Below, piece after piece: positions 1-8,003 of a DNA stretch of 64,000 nucleotides. The stretch is from NCBI RefSeq assembly GCF_900637905.1, contig NZ_LR134472.1:1178001-1242000 (forward strand), in the 5' to 3' direction. The first letter of the stretch is position 1. Every line of letters starts with the position of its first letter. Both the position numbers and the translations under genes were made by a program. Under the pieces are notes generated by a model, which saw only the letters and a program-made list of their open reading frames with translations, searched no databases and was not told where the DNA came from. The DNA comes from Parvimonas micra. Its GTDB lineage: Bacteria > Bacillota > Clostridia > Tissierellales > Peptoniphilaceae.

Positions 1-69
1 GTAGAAATTCCTTCTGATATTTTAACAAATGATGAAATGATAAAATTTTTGGAGAGAAAATTAAAATAA
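1..69 (+). CDS. ecfA1: 3' end of an upstream gene, probably the first ECF ATPase (partial)
   Basis: An open frame enters from the left edge and ends at TAA 67-69, giving 22 residues that end in FLERKLK. Its stop shares one base with the next start codon (TAATG), as between the two genes after it. In Firmicutes the gene directly before ecfA2 is normally ecfA1, so the identity rests on gene order, not on any motif in this short tail. Confidence 0.6.
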   Translation, partial: VEIPSDILTNDEMIKFLERKLK

Positions 70-923
70 TGGATATAAATTTTAAAAATGTAAGTTTTGT
101 TTACGGAGAAAAAACTCCTTTTGAAAAACTTGCTTTAGATAATATAGATTTAACTATAAAAAAGGGAGAATTTGTTGGTATTATAGGGCATACAGGAAGT
201 GGAAAATCAACATTAATTCAACATTTTAATGGAATTCTAAAGCCTACAAGTGGTGATGTTTTTATAGGAGATATGAACACTAAAGATAAGGAACTTGCTA
301 AGAGTGGCTTAAGATATAAAATTGGATTAGTTTTTCAATATCCTGAATATCAACTTTTTGAAGAGACAATTGAAAAAGATATTGCTTTTGGACCTAAGAA
401 CATGGGACTTAGTGAAGAAGAAGTTACAGAGAGAGTAAAAGAAGCAATGGAGATTGTAGGACTTGATTATGAAGCAAAAAAAGATAAATCTCCTTTTGAA
501 ATTTCTGGAGGTCAAAAAAGAAGGGTTGCGATAGCAGGAATTTTAGCTATGAAACCTGATATTCTGATTTTAGATGAACCTACGGCAGGACTTGACCCTA
601 AGGGAAGGGACGAACTATTTTTTCAAATTAAAAGGCTTTATGAGAAGAATAATATTACAATAGTTTTGATTTCTCACAGCATGGAAGATGTTGCAAAACT
701 AGTAAATAGAATAATTATAATGAAAAATGGACATATCCATTTAGACAAAAGTACAAAAGAAGCTTTTAGCGATGTAGACGATTTAAAAAAAGTTGGACTT
801 AATGTTCCACAAATTACGGAACTTATGGATATTTTAAGAAAAAAAGGACATCATTTTAGCAAAAATATTCTAACAGTTGATGAGGCTTTTAACGAAATTA
901 AAAGAGAATTGAGGAAAAATTAA
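69..923 (+). CDS. ecfA2: Energy-coupling factor transporter ATPase EcfA2
   Basis: This is one of the two ATPases that power the membrane EcfT scaffold and its exchangeable vitamin- or metal-binding S components at the cytoplasmic face. Over 284 residues the ABC motifs appear in order: Walker A GHTGSGKS at residues 40-47, Q-loop VFQYPEYQLF from about 88, signature ISGGQ at 145-149, and Walker B LILDEPTAGLDP with E170. The Q-loop context and C-terminal extension are typical of EcfA2. The start overlaps the upstream stop by one base, and the stop overlaps ecfT by one base, so the three genes are probably translationally coupled. No S component is visible in the window. Confidence 0.95.
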   Translation: MDINFKNVSFVYGEKTPFEKLALDNIDLTIKKGEFVGIIGHTGSGKSTLIQHFNGILKPTSGDVFIGDMNTKDKELAKSGLRYKIGLVFQYPEYQLFEETIEKDIAFGPKNMGLSEEEVTERVKEAMEIVGLDYEAKKDKSPFEISGGQKRRVAIAGILAMKPDILILDEPTAGLDPKGRDELFFQIKRLYEKNNITIVLISHSMEDVAKLVNRIIIMKNGHIHLDKSTKEAFSDVDDLKKVGLNVPQITELMDILRKKGHHFSKNILTVDEAFNEIKRELRKN

Positions 924-1741
924 TGGTAAAAAATATATCGATAGGTAGATTTTTTCCGGGAGATAGTATTGTTCACAGACTAGATCCTAGACTTAAACTA
1001 TATTTTATTTTTATGTTTATACTTTCCATATTTTTTATAAAAAGTTTTCTGGTATTTATACCACTTGCAATTTTTTTGTTTTCAATTATAAAAATTGCAA
1101 AATTACCGATTCTAATGGTTTTAAAGGGATTAAAAGGAATTTTTTATATTGTTTTATTTACGGTGATTTTGAATTTAATTTTAACACCGGGAGAGGTCTT
1201 ATTTAGAATATGGATTATAAATATAACTAAAGAAGGAATTAAATTAAGTGCATTTATGAGTGTTAGAATAATTCTTTTAGTTATAGGTACAAGCCTTTTA
1301 ACTCTTACAACAAGTCCAATTGTGCTTACTGATGCTTTGGAATATGTTATGAAACCTTTTGAAAAAATCAAGTTTCCTGCTCATTCTGTAGCTATGATGA
1401 TGACAATCGCATTAAGATTTATACCAACAATTTTAGATGAAATGGATAAAATTACTAAGGCTCAAACTGCAAGAGGTGCAGATTTTGAAACTGGAAGTAT
1501 TATATCAAGAGCAAAAAGTTTGATTCCTTTACTTGTTCCACTTTTTGTAAATGCTCTAAAACGTGCAGATGAATTAGCTGTTGCAATGGAGGCTAGATGT
1601 TATAGAGGTGGAGAAGGAAGAACTAGAATGAATGTTCTAAAATATTCAAGAACAGATTATATTGTTATGGCTTTTATAACAGTGGTTTTTGGACTTGTGA
1701 TAGCATCAAGATATTTCTTGAATATTTGGATTTTTAATTAG
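923..1741 (+). CDS. ecfT: Energy-coupling factor transporter transmembrane protein EcfT
   Basis: This is the membrane scaffold of the ECF transporter, joining two ATPases to interchangeable S components. The 272-residue protein has several hydrophobic segments: N-terminal helices at about 27-60 and 70-120, and a last helix near 245-265. It carries the two cytoplasmic coupling motifs of the family, seen as AQTARGADF and MEARCYRGGEGR, whose Ala-Arg-Gly-type cores contact the ATPases. It starts inside the ecfA2 stop (TAATG) and forms one transcription unit with it. In many Firmicutes truA and ribosomal protein genes follow; here rqcH follows after 17 bp. Confidence 0.95.
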   Translation: MVKNISIGRFFPGDSIVHRLDPRLKLYFIFMFILSIFFIKSFLVFIPLAIFLFSIIKIAKLPILMVLKGLKGIFYIVLFTVILNLILTPGEVLFRIWIINITKEGIKLSAFMSVRIILLVIGTSLLTLTTSPIVLTDALEYVMKPFEKIKFPAHSVAMMMTIALRFIPTILDEMDKITKAQTARGADFETGSIISRAKSLIPLLVPLFVNALKRADELAVAMEARCYRGGEGRTRMNVLKYSRTDYIVMAFITVVFGLVIASRYFLNIWIFN

Positions 1742-1758
1742 AAATAAAGGGAAGAAAA

Positions 1759-3492
1759 ATGAGTTTTGATGGAATTTTTACAAAAGCGGTTGTTGATGAA
1801 ATATATCCGCTTTTATTAAATGGAAAAATAAATAAAATAAATCAACCGGACAAAAACGAAATAAATATACAGATTTACAACAAGGAAAATTATAAATTAT
1901 TACTTTCTTGTGCAAATAATCTTTCAAGAATTCATTTGAGTGAAAAAAGCAAAAAGAATCCAATAACTGCATATAATTTTTGTATGTTGTTAAGGAAACA
2001 TTTAGTTGGAGGTACTATTAAAAATATATATCAACATAAAATGGATAGGGTTGTTTGCTTTGAAATTGAAAACTTAAATGAATTAAAAGAACTTAGTAAA
2101 AAACTTTTAATCATTGAAATAATGGGGAAACATTCAAATATAATTCTTGTTGATAAGGAGAGCAATAAAATTATTGATGCAATTAAGCATATTGATTCCA
2201 GACAAAGTAGTATAAGAGAGGTTTTTCCTAATAAGGATTACTTTTTTGTAAAGGACGAAAAAGAGAATATTTTAGATGAAAATTATAAATTGCCATCTGA
2301 AATTTTAAAAATTTCTGAACCTATTTCAATGAAAAAGTTCTTTTATACAAATTATTTGGGCTTTTCCCCAATTATTTCCTATGAATTATTAAATAATTCA
2401 AATGTTGATTCGGATGTTAATTCTGCTAATCTAAACGATGAAGATATTAAAAGGATTGACGAAAATTTTGTTAAAATAGTTGAAAATATTAAAGATAAAA
2501 ACTATTATCCAATTTTTATTAAAGATGAAATGAATAACAATAAAGATTTTTATTGTTTTGACTTAAATTTGTATGAAAAAAAAGAAAGTGTCGATAGCTT
2601 ATCAAAATTAGTCGAAAGTTTTTATCATAACAACTCTCTAAGAGATAGGATAAATCAAAAGGCATCAGGATTTAAAAAGATTTTGAATACAAAATTAAAT
2701 AGGCTCACAAATAAATATTTGGCAATGAATGATGAACTTTTGAATAATCAAAGTAAAGAGGATTTAAAAATTTTTGCTGATTTACTTTCCATAAATATTT
2801 ATAAGATAGAAAAAGGAATGAAAAAAGTCTTAGCAGAAAATATTTATGATAATATGGAGGAGGTTGAAATTTCACTTGATGAAAGGAAATCTCCAAGAGA
2901 AAATATTGAAGCATATTACAAAAAATATAAAAAATTAAAAACTGCCGATGAAATAATAAAGGCTGAATTGCCGAAAATTGAAGAAGAAATAAAGTATATA
3001 AAACAAATTTTAGAAACTATTGAAATTATCACAGAATTAAACGAGCTTTCTGAAATTGAAGAGGAACTTATTTCTTTGGGTTATATTAGAAAAAGTAAAA
3101 AAAATAAACAAAAACTTGAAAAGTCAAAGCCTTATATCTTTGAAACAGACTCTGGAGCATTGATTTATGTTGGAAAGAATAATTTACAAAATGAAAATCT
3201 AACATTAAAGTTTGCAAATAAAAATGATATATTTTTTCATGCACAAGATGTGCCTGGAAGTCATGTAATCTTAAGAGGTGCAAATCTAACAGAAAATGAC
3301 TATAAAATTGCAGGATTTTTAGCAGGATATTATAGCTACTTTAAAAACGAAGGATATGCAAATGTAGATTACACAGAAAAAAAACATATCCGAAAAGCAA
3401 AGGGAACAGGACTTGGAATGGTATATTACGATAATTACAAAACCTTATTTATAGACTTTAAAGATAAATTGTATGATAAATATAAAAAATAG
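1759..3492 (+). CDS. rqcH: Ribosome quality control protein RqcH (NFACT / FbpA family)
   Basis: RqcH-type proteins bind stalled 50S subunits carrying peptidyl-tRNA and direct C-terminal alanine tailing that marks the nascent chain for degradation. Over 577 residues it has an NFACT-N domain beginning MSFDGIFTKAVVDEI, a long charged coiled-coil middle (about 290-450) and the C-terminal NFACT-R domain with FFHAQDVPGSHVILR. The Asp-Arg pair needed for tRNA-dependent tailing in Bacillus RqcH appears as MDRVV (D96/R97 here). The older annotation as a fibronectin-binding protein refers to the same family. The start has the site AAAGGGAAGAAAA ahead of it. A hairpin terminator follows the stop directly. 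Confidence 0.93.
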   Translation: MSFDGIFTKAVVDEIYPLLLNGKINKINQPDKNEINIQIYNKENYKLLLSCANNLSRIHLSEKSKKNPITAYNFCMLLRKHLVGGTIKNIYQHKMDRVVCFEIENLNELKELSKKLLIIEIMGKHSNIILVDKESNKIIDAIKHIDSRQSSIREVFPNKDYFFVKDEKENILDENYKLPSEILKISEPISMKKFFYTNYLGFSPIISYELLNNSNVDSDVNSANLNDEDIKRIDENFVKIVENIKDKNYYPIFIKDEMNNNKDFYCFDLNLYEKKESVDSLSKLVESFYHNNSLRDRINQKASGFKKILNTKLNRLTNKYLAMNDELLNNQSKEDLKIFADLLSINIYKIEKGMKKVLAENIYDNMEEVEISLDERKSPRENIEAYYKKYKKLKTADEIIKAELPKIEEEIKYIKQILETIEIITELNELSEIEEELISLGYIRKSKKNKQKLEKSKPYIFETDSGALIYVGKNNLQNENLTLKFANKNDIFFHAQDVPGSHVILRGANLTENDYKIAGFLAGYYSYFKNEGYANVDYTEKKHIRKAKGTGLGMVYYDNYKTLFIDFKDKLYDKYKK

Positions 3493-3519
3493 AATGGCAA
3501 AAACCATTCTATTTTTTTT
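3490..3519. terminator. Bidirectional intrinsic terminator between rqcH and the tusA-like gene
   Basis: The inverted repeat TAGAATGG / CCATTCTA encloses a five- to six-base loop and is followed by a run of T on the plus strand. On the minus strand the same stem is followed by TTTTTTATA. It therefore serves rqcH, whose stop codon forms the base of the stem, and also the convergent tusA-yedE transcript. Confidence 0.85.
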
Positions 3520-3527
3520 ATATTTTT

Positions 3528-3752
3528 CTATTTCTTTAAAACTATTACCCAACCTTCTCTGTCAAGTTTATCAAAAGATAAAATTTCGTGATTATGTTCT
3601 TGACAATATAAAGGTAAAGTTCCAACAGCTTCCGGACATGTAAATTCCAATTCGATAATTTGCCCAACCTGAGCATCACCTAAAGCCTTTTTAAGCTCTA
3701 TAAGTGGAAGAGGTCAATCAAGTCCGTGTGTATTTACTTTTATTACGTCCAT
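3528..3752 (-). CDS. TusA-like sulfur/selenium carrier with in-frame UGA (candidate selenoprotein)
   Basis: Read from ATG 3752 to TAG 3528-3530, the frame has 74 residues with one internal TGA at codon 13 (3714-3716). The sequence around it, HGLD-TGA-PLPLIELKKAL, matches the TusA/SirA/YedF signature (Gly...Cys-Pro-x-Pro...Lys-x-Ala-Leu), with TGA exactly at the catalytic Cys codon. Everything downstream reads as an intact TusA fold (EFTCPEAVG... GWVIVLKK). A hairpin can form 13 nt after the TGA (3681-3700; eight pairs including two G-T wobbles), in the range expected for a bacterial SECIS. AAAGGAG precedes the ATG and overlaps the end of the yedE-like gene. Selenocysteine is inferred; a nonsense mutation is the alternative. 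TusA carriers pass persulfide or selenide to downstream enzymes. Confidence 0.75.
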
Positions 3753-3753
3753 C

Positions 3754-4806
3754 TTAACTCCTTTGTTTTGTAACTAAAAATATTCTTGCACTTATCCAAA
3801 TTCCTAGCATTAAGAATACAAATGCAAACCAACCTTTCATAGATAATTGAGCGGTGAAAACAAATCCGTTTGAAATGATACAACCTTGTCCCCAAATAGC
3901 TCCAAGTGCCATTAATGCACTACCTATGATTGTATATATTATTGTTTTTTTATTAGGCATAATGATTGAAAATTCTTTACTAATAAAAGATGTAAAGAAA
4001 GAGCCGAGTATAATTCCTAAAACAAACATACTTCCCCAGCCAAGACCTTGGCCATCGACACCTCATCCTATGCCTGCAGTTTCAATTGGACAAATTTTAT
4101 CTGCCCAAGTTAAAATTGGAGTTGAAATCCCAAAACTACCAACACGTCCTGTAAGGCTACTAAAATAGAAAGCTAATCCCATTAAAAGTCCTATTAGAAC
4201 AACAGTAAGTTCTTTTGACCACATTTTTTCACAAAATACATGGCGAAGACCTGTATATCTACTAGGTAACTTAAATTTTAATTTATGTGATTTATAATGT
4301 CTGAACATTAGGAAGTATAATACTAAAACTATAATTGCACATAATATAATTGGTGAAAAAGGTAATTTATCTAAAAATTCATCCGGTAAAGTCAAAGTTC
4401 CATTTTCAAGAGAAGTGGAAAGTGGCTTTAAAGGTCCTTTTACAGCAATATATGATGTTATTGTGAAAGTTACAAGAGAAATTAATCCTATAATTCTACC
4501 ATCACCGCTTTTTATAAGAGTACTTGTTAAACAACCATTACACATAATTGCACCAAAGCCGAATATAAAGCTACCAAGTGCTATTCCAATAACTGGAAAA
4601 TCCACAAAATATGTCATAGGAACAAGATTAAAATAACGTAGTATATGATAAATCAAAGCATTTGTAAAAATAATAGCTAAGAGTAAAACTAGGTTATAAT
4701 ATCTCTTTTCAAGATAAATATCACGAATAGTTCCTGTTGGACAAAATCTTGATCTCTTTAATAAAAAGCCAAAAAGAAAACCAAAAAGTAATCCTGTATA
4801 AATCAT
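3754..4806 (-). CDS. yedE: YedE/YeeE-type selenium/thiosulfate transporter with in-frame UGA (candidate selenoprotein)
   Basis: A 350-codon membrane protein is interrupted by one TGA at codon 248 (4063-4065). The frame is unbroken otherwise and ends at TAA 3754-3756. Family features lie on both sides: RSRFCPTGTIRD near the N-terminus, MCNGCLTS in the first half, and GAIWGQGCIIS after the TGA. Only the two halves together give the usual 8-9 helices and family length. The TGA lies in GIG-TGA-GVDGQG. A stem GCCAA/TTGGC with loop GGTC (4039-4052) starts 10 nt downstream, and the loop opens with GG as in many bacterial SECIS elements. The gene starts with AAAAAGGAGG and is coupled to the tusA-like gene two bases downstream. 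UGA read as Sec is inferred; a TGG-to-TGA mutation is possible. Confidence 0.75.
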
Positions 4807-4839
4807 ATTATCCTCCTTTTTAAATTATCGTCAAGTACA

Positions 4840-4868
4840 ATTTTAACAAAAAATTGCTAAAAGGTCAA
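4840..4868 (-). promoter_or_regulatory. Promoter of the yedE-tusA unit
   Basis: On the minus strand TTGACC (4863-4868), a 17-bp spacer and TAAAAT (4840-4845) form a good vegetative-type promoter about 30 bp upstream of the yedE start. No operator or leader structure is obvious. Confidence 0.7.
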
Positions 4869-5071
4869 TTAAAATTTTTTATAGATGTGCTAATTTAAAT
4901 AGGAAAAATAAAAGAAATTTTCAGCTATATTTTAAGTCATATAAATTAAAAATTAAATTTATTGGCTTCTGACTCTAAAAAAATTAATATTTTTACTTTA
5001 ATTGAGTTTATATTGATTATGTTGCAAAACTTATTTTATGATTTTGTAATAAATATCAAATTAAATCAAAT
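4869..5071. other. Intergenic stretch without a recognised gene
   Basis: Very AT-rich sequence between the yedE promoter and the terminator of the lipoprotein gene. There are no open frames with ribosome binding sites and no strong repeats. Confidence 0.6.
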
Positions 5072-5091
5072 AAAAAGGAGCATTAAGCTCC
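5072..5091 (-). terminator. Intrinsic terminator of the lipoprotein gene
   Basis: On the minus strand GGAGC, loop TTAAT, GCTCC is followed by TTTTTATTT. The stem is short, and it lies about 45 bp after the stop of the lipoprotein gene. Confidence 0.7.
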
Positions 5092-5136
5092 AATGTTTGT
5101 TTGGTAATTATTTTTTATAATCTCATTTTAACTAAA

Positions 5137-5691
5137 CTATTTCATTATATCTTTAATTATTTTTCCACCTTTCACTTCAACTATGGTTTTAGTTTTATCT
5201 GTTGGATGTAAAATTTTAACTGTTATATCGTCATTAATATTTTTGGAAATTGTCAAAGCTGTTCCGGTAACTTCTCTTTCCCACAAATCACGAATATTCT
5301 CGTTGGCTCTGCCTTCGCTTTTAGCATCGATCATTCCTGATACATCTGAAGCAGCTTGTTCAACTAATTCAATATTAACTATATTATTTTTTTCATCTAA
5401 TGTAGCCTTAGCAAAATGTTTATAGGAATTATTAAATTCTTGTAAGTATTTATAAATTTTTGCAATAGATTCACTTGTAAGAGTTTCATTTTCTGAATTT
5501 TTAATTTTCTCTTTTAATTCTTTATTTTCTTTTTCCAGAGAATCATTTTTTTCTTGTAATTCATTATTTTTCTTTTCCAAAGAATCTTTTTGCTCTTGTA
5601 ACTGTTTAACAACTTTATTTTCTTCATTATTTTTATTAGAACAACTAACTAACATAATACTTATTAATAGCATAATAACAATTTTTTTCAT
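5137..5691 (-). CDS. Small coiled-coil lipoprotein, function unknown
   Basis: A 184-residue protein with a lipoprotein signal peptide: basic start MKKI, hydrophobic stretch and lipobox LVSC with Cys17. The mature protein would be lipid-anchored on the outer face of the membrane. Residues about 22-72 form a strongly charged heptad-like coiled coil rich in K, E, Q and N. The remaining 110 residues look globular and match no family I recognise. AAAGGAG precedes the ATG and a terminator follows. It begins the accessory stretch that ends at the tmRNA gene. Confidence 0.75.
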   Translation of the reverse strand: MKKIVIMLLISIMLVSCSNKNNEENKVVKQLQEQKDSLEKKNNELQEKNDSLEKENKELKEKIKNSENETLTSESIAKIYKYLQEFNNSYKHFAKATLDEKNNIVNIELVEQAASDVSGMIDAKSEGRANENIRDLWEREVTGTALTISKNINDDITVKILHPTDKTKTIVEVKGGKIIKDIMK

Positions 5692-5874
5692 AATAAAATC
5701 TCCTTTAACAAATAAAAGTTTTCCTTTTCTATATTATAAACTTAAATATAAATAAAGGCAAATAATTTTATATTTAAATATAAGAGCTTTCATAATTATT
5801 TTAAAATGGTATAATATAGTTGTTAATATATTCTACATTAAATAAAATGATTATATCAAAGAAAGAGAGTATTT

Positions 5875-6030
5875 ATGAATAATATTGAAGAGTTAAGAGA
5901 ACTATATAGAGATAAATTCGATGATAATTTACCAAATATGACCATTCCAAAAGATTATGAGAAAAGATGTCTGAAAGAAGAAAAAGATGAATTTGAATTG
6001 GGTTATTTTAATTTAAATAATATATGCTAG
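5875..6030 (+). CDS. Hypothetical 51-residue protein
   Basis: An open frame from ATG to TAG 6028-6030 encodes an acidic, soluble 51-residue peptide beginning MNNIEELRELYRDKF. It has a weak purine-rich site (AAAGAAAGAGAG) and a TATAAT at 5810-5815 about 60 bp upstream. No family is recognised. It may be a genuine small gene or the surviving start of a longer gene, because the next 350 bp hold only broken frames. Confidence 0.45.
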   Translation: MNNIEELRELYRDKFDDNLPNMTIPKDYEKRCLKEEKDEFELGYFNLNNIC

Positions 6031-6398
6031 TGAGTACTGTTCATAATTTAGTGTGATTAACAAGGAGAAATTAAAAAATTTGTGAATATTAAAAAATATT
6101 GTTATATTATTCTTCATTTGCCATTTCTTTTTTACTTGAGTATGGGCGATATACAATGATAATTGTTCATCAATATTTTATTGTCTATACTAGAATAGAA
6201 GAATTGAAGTATCTACAAGTAGTTTATATTAGGGAAAAAGACATTACTATTATAGTTCCAATAATATAAGATTATAAAATGTAAGAATGGTTATTATTTG
6301 GTCACTTTGTAAGTTACTTATAAGAAATTTTAATAAAAAAACTATTTACTTTTAATGGCATTTTGGGTTATAATATAAGTGTAAGGGGGGGTGTTATT
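6031..6398. other. Gene-free stretch with decayed frames, ending in the Panacea operon promoter
   Basis: A short open stretch at about 6110-6270 (it includes TMIIVHQYFIVYTRIEELK) ends at TAA and has no convincing start site, so I read it as decayed coding sequence of unknown origin. The right end holds TATAAT at 6369-6374 with TTTACT about 18 bp upstream. That places the transcription start only about 20 bp before the antitoxin ATG. Confidence 0.5.
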
Positions 6399-6824
6399 AT
6401 GAGTAACATGATGAATTTTGCAGAACATATAATAGCTGTTGCTAATAATAACGATAAATTTATAACTAATTTGCAACTTCAAAAAGTTATGTATTTTAGT
6501 ATGAAAACAGTAAATGCTGATAAAAAATTTTTACAAAATTTATATGACGAGCCTTTTAAAGTTTGGAGATATGGGCCTGTTGTAAAAAGTGTTTACGATA
6601 AGTATAAGATTTTTGTTTCTAGTCCAATAATTGCTCAAGCTGAGATTGTTGAAGATTATAACATTTTTAATGATGAGATTTTAAAGTTTTTAGATGAAAA
6701 TCCTTTTGATTTGGTTAATAGATCACATAAAGAAAAAAAATGGAAAGATAATAAATATAAAATAGTTTTCAGCACGAGTGATATTGAATATTCTTTAGAA
6801 GATGTGAGAATTAATAATGTATAA
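6399..6824 (+). CDS. Panacea-domain (SocA-like, DUF4065) antitoxin
   Basis: A 141-residue protein of the Panacea family: an N-terminal helix with FAEHIIAVAN, then FITNLQLQKVMYFS and FKVWRYGPVVKSVYDKY, the hallmark of DUF4065/SocA/GepA proteins. Panacea domains act as antitoxins or chaperone-like neutralisers for many unrelated toxins encoded next to them. I chose ATG 6399, not the longer frame from TTG 6363, because the site AAGGGGGGGTG lies just upstream of it and the TTG lies inside the -10 region. The next gene overlaps by 8 bp, the usual toxin-antitoxin arrangement. The role is inferred from family and context. Confidence 0.88.
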   Translation: MSNMMNFAEHIIAVANNNDKFITNLQLQKVMYFSMKTVNADKKFLQNLYDEPFKVWRYGPVVKSVYDKYKIFVSSPIIAQAEIVEDYNIFNDEILKFLDENPFDLVNRSHKEKKWKDNKYKIVFSTSDIEYSLEDVRINNV

Positions 6825-7752
6825 AAGTATTGATGAGTTAAATAAAATTAATGATAAACTTTATAAAAATTTTGATAAGATTTTGAAGTCTTACAAGTAT
6901 AATATAGATTATTCTGATTCTGAAGATTGTAATACAGACTTTAAAAATTTGATTGATTCTACAAAAGAACTTGAAGTTAAATACATTAAATATTCTAACG
7001 TATCTACATTAATTTATTCTTATGATGATTATATTTTAGATGATTTTATAGAATTTTTTAAAGTAAAGATACAAAAAAAAGAGAAGGAAAAATGTATACA
7101 AAAAAAAAGTGTTGATATATTTTTTAAAATTATTTCTCATATTGAATTATCTGCTATTCAAAAGCGAAATTTATATAATAGCCAACAAACTTTAATAGAT
7201 AAACTTAATGAAGATATTTCTGTTGCTTCTAAAGAAAATAAAAATCTAAAAAATTCTCATGACGAACTTAAGAAAAAATACGAAAATATTATGATTAGTT
7301 TCGTTTCTATACTGGGAATTTTTGCATCAATTATTTTTGCAGTATTTGGTGGATTTAAACAATTAGAGGGATTAGGAAATAACTTGCATCATATTGCTAT
7401 ATATAAAATGCTTATGTATATAGGATGTACTGGAATAGTTATTACTTCAATAGTGTTTATTTCGTTTTATGCAGTTTCAAAACTGACAGGATTAAAATTA
7501 CATAGTTGTGGTTGTGATTCTAAATGTGAATGTTCTGTTTATAAAAAATATCCAGTTTTAATGATGACTTATCATTTTTTGATATCAATGATAAGTACAG
7601 GATTTATAATATTGTTGTTAAGACATTATTATGATTTTGGTTTAACAAATAAAACTTTTGTTGGTGTGATGTTAATAGTGATGTTTTTCATACTAGCAAT
7701 ATTACCGGTTTTAATATTTTTGTATCAAAAATTTTTAAAAATTAAAAAATAA
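6817..7752 (+). CDS. Membrane protein paired with the Panacea antitoxin, candidate toxin
   Basis: The 311-residue protein starts inside the antitoxin gene. Residues 1-150 are soluble and highly charged, with coiled-coil character at about 110-150. Four hydrophobic segments follow at about 157-180, 193-222, 247-272 and 279-305. Between the second and third lies a Cys-rich loop, SCGCDSKCECS (CxCx3CxC), that could bind metal. I know no named family for it. Its position after a Panacea gene makes it a candidate toxin acting at the membrane; some known Panacea-neutralised toxins also target membranes. Toxicity is not shown by the sequence. A strong terminator follows. Confidence 0.7.
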   Translation: MYKSIDELNKINDKLYKNFDKILKSYKYNIDYSDSEDCNTDFKNLIDSTKELEVKYIKYSNVSTLIYSYDDYILDDFIEFFKVKIQKKEKEKCIQKKSVDIFFKIISHIELSAIQKRNLYNSQQTLIDKLNEDISVASKENKNLKNSHDELKKKYENIMISFVSILGIFASIIFAVFGGFKQLEGLGNNLHHIAIYKMLMYIGCTGIVITSIVFISFYAVSKLTGLKLHSCGCDSKCECSVYKKYPVLMMTYHFLISMISTGFIILLLRHYYDFGLTNKTFVGVMLIVMFFILAILPVLIFLYQKFLKIKK

Positions 7753-7759
7753 ATAAATT

Positions 7760-7789
7760 AAGCAATTATCGAAAGATAGTTGCTTTTTT
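7760..7789 (+). terminator. Terminator of the Panacea operon
   Basis: An 11-bp stem AAGCAATTATC / GATAGTTGCTT closed by a GAAA tetraloop is followed by TTTT. It lies directly after the stop of the membrane partner. Confidence 0.9.
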
Positions 7790-7808
7790 AATGCAATAAA
7801 GGAGAAAA

Positions 7809-8003
7809 ATGAAATTTGATTACTTGAGTAGGATGTATCACGAATATAATGAGCTTGATACAAGAATTATAAAATTAGATAAAGTACTTAAAACAAAAGA
7901 ACTAGACAAAAGAGAAAAAGAGCTTTTAATTAATCAAAAAGAACATATGAAAGCCTACAGAGAAAGAATTAACTATACTAAAGAAAAATATAGCAACCTT
8001 TAG
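7809..8003 (+). CDS. Small helical phage-type protein (crAss001_48-like)
   Basis: A 64-residue, highly charged, wholly helical protein: MKFDYLSRMYHEYNELDTRI at the start, then repeated Lys/Glu/Leu heptads. The pattern (hydroxylated N-terminus, H/EYxELDxRIxKLD, then KREKELLxxQxExM) resembles small proteins common in phages and plasmids that are annotated as crAss001_48-related. AAAGGAG lies five bases before the ATG. It fits the view that 5.1-8.3 kb is a decayed mobile insertion. Function is unknown. Confidence 0.6.
   Translation: MKFDYLSRMYHEYNELDTRIIKLDKVLKTKELDKREKELLINQKEHMKAYRERINYTKEKYSNL

Noticed and set aside
4063-4065. yedE as two separate short genes split at the TGA
   Set aside because: The second part would start at ATG 4029 without a ribosome binding site and lack half of the fold; read-through restores the family length.
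3528-4806. UGA reassigned to tryptophan (alternative genetic code)
   Set aside because: prfB, both VOC genes, the GIY-YIG gene, the kinase and the symporter all end at TGA, Trp is coded by TGG throughout, and RF2 is present.
6363-6398. Longer start for the Panacea antitoxin at TTG 6363
   Set aside because: The codon lies inside the -10 promoter region, so it would not be transcribed.
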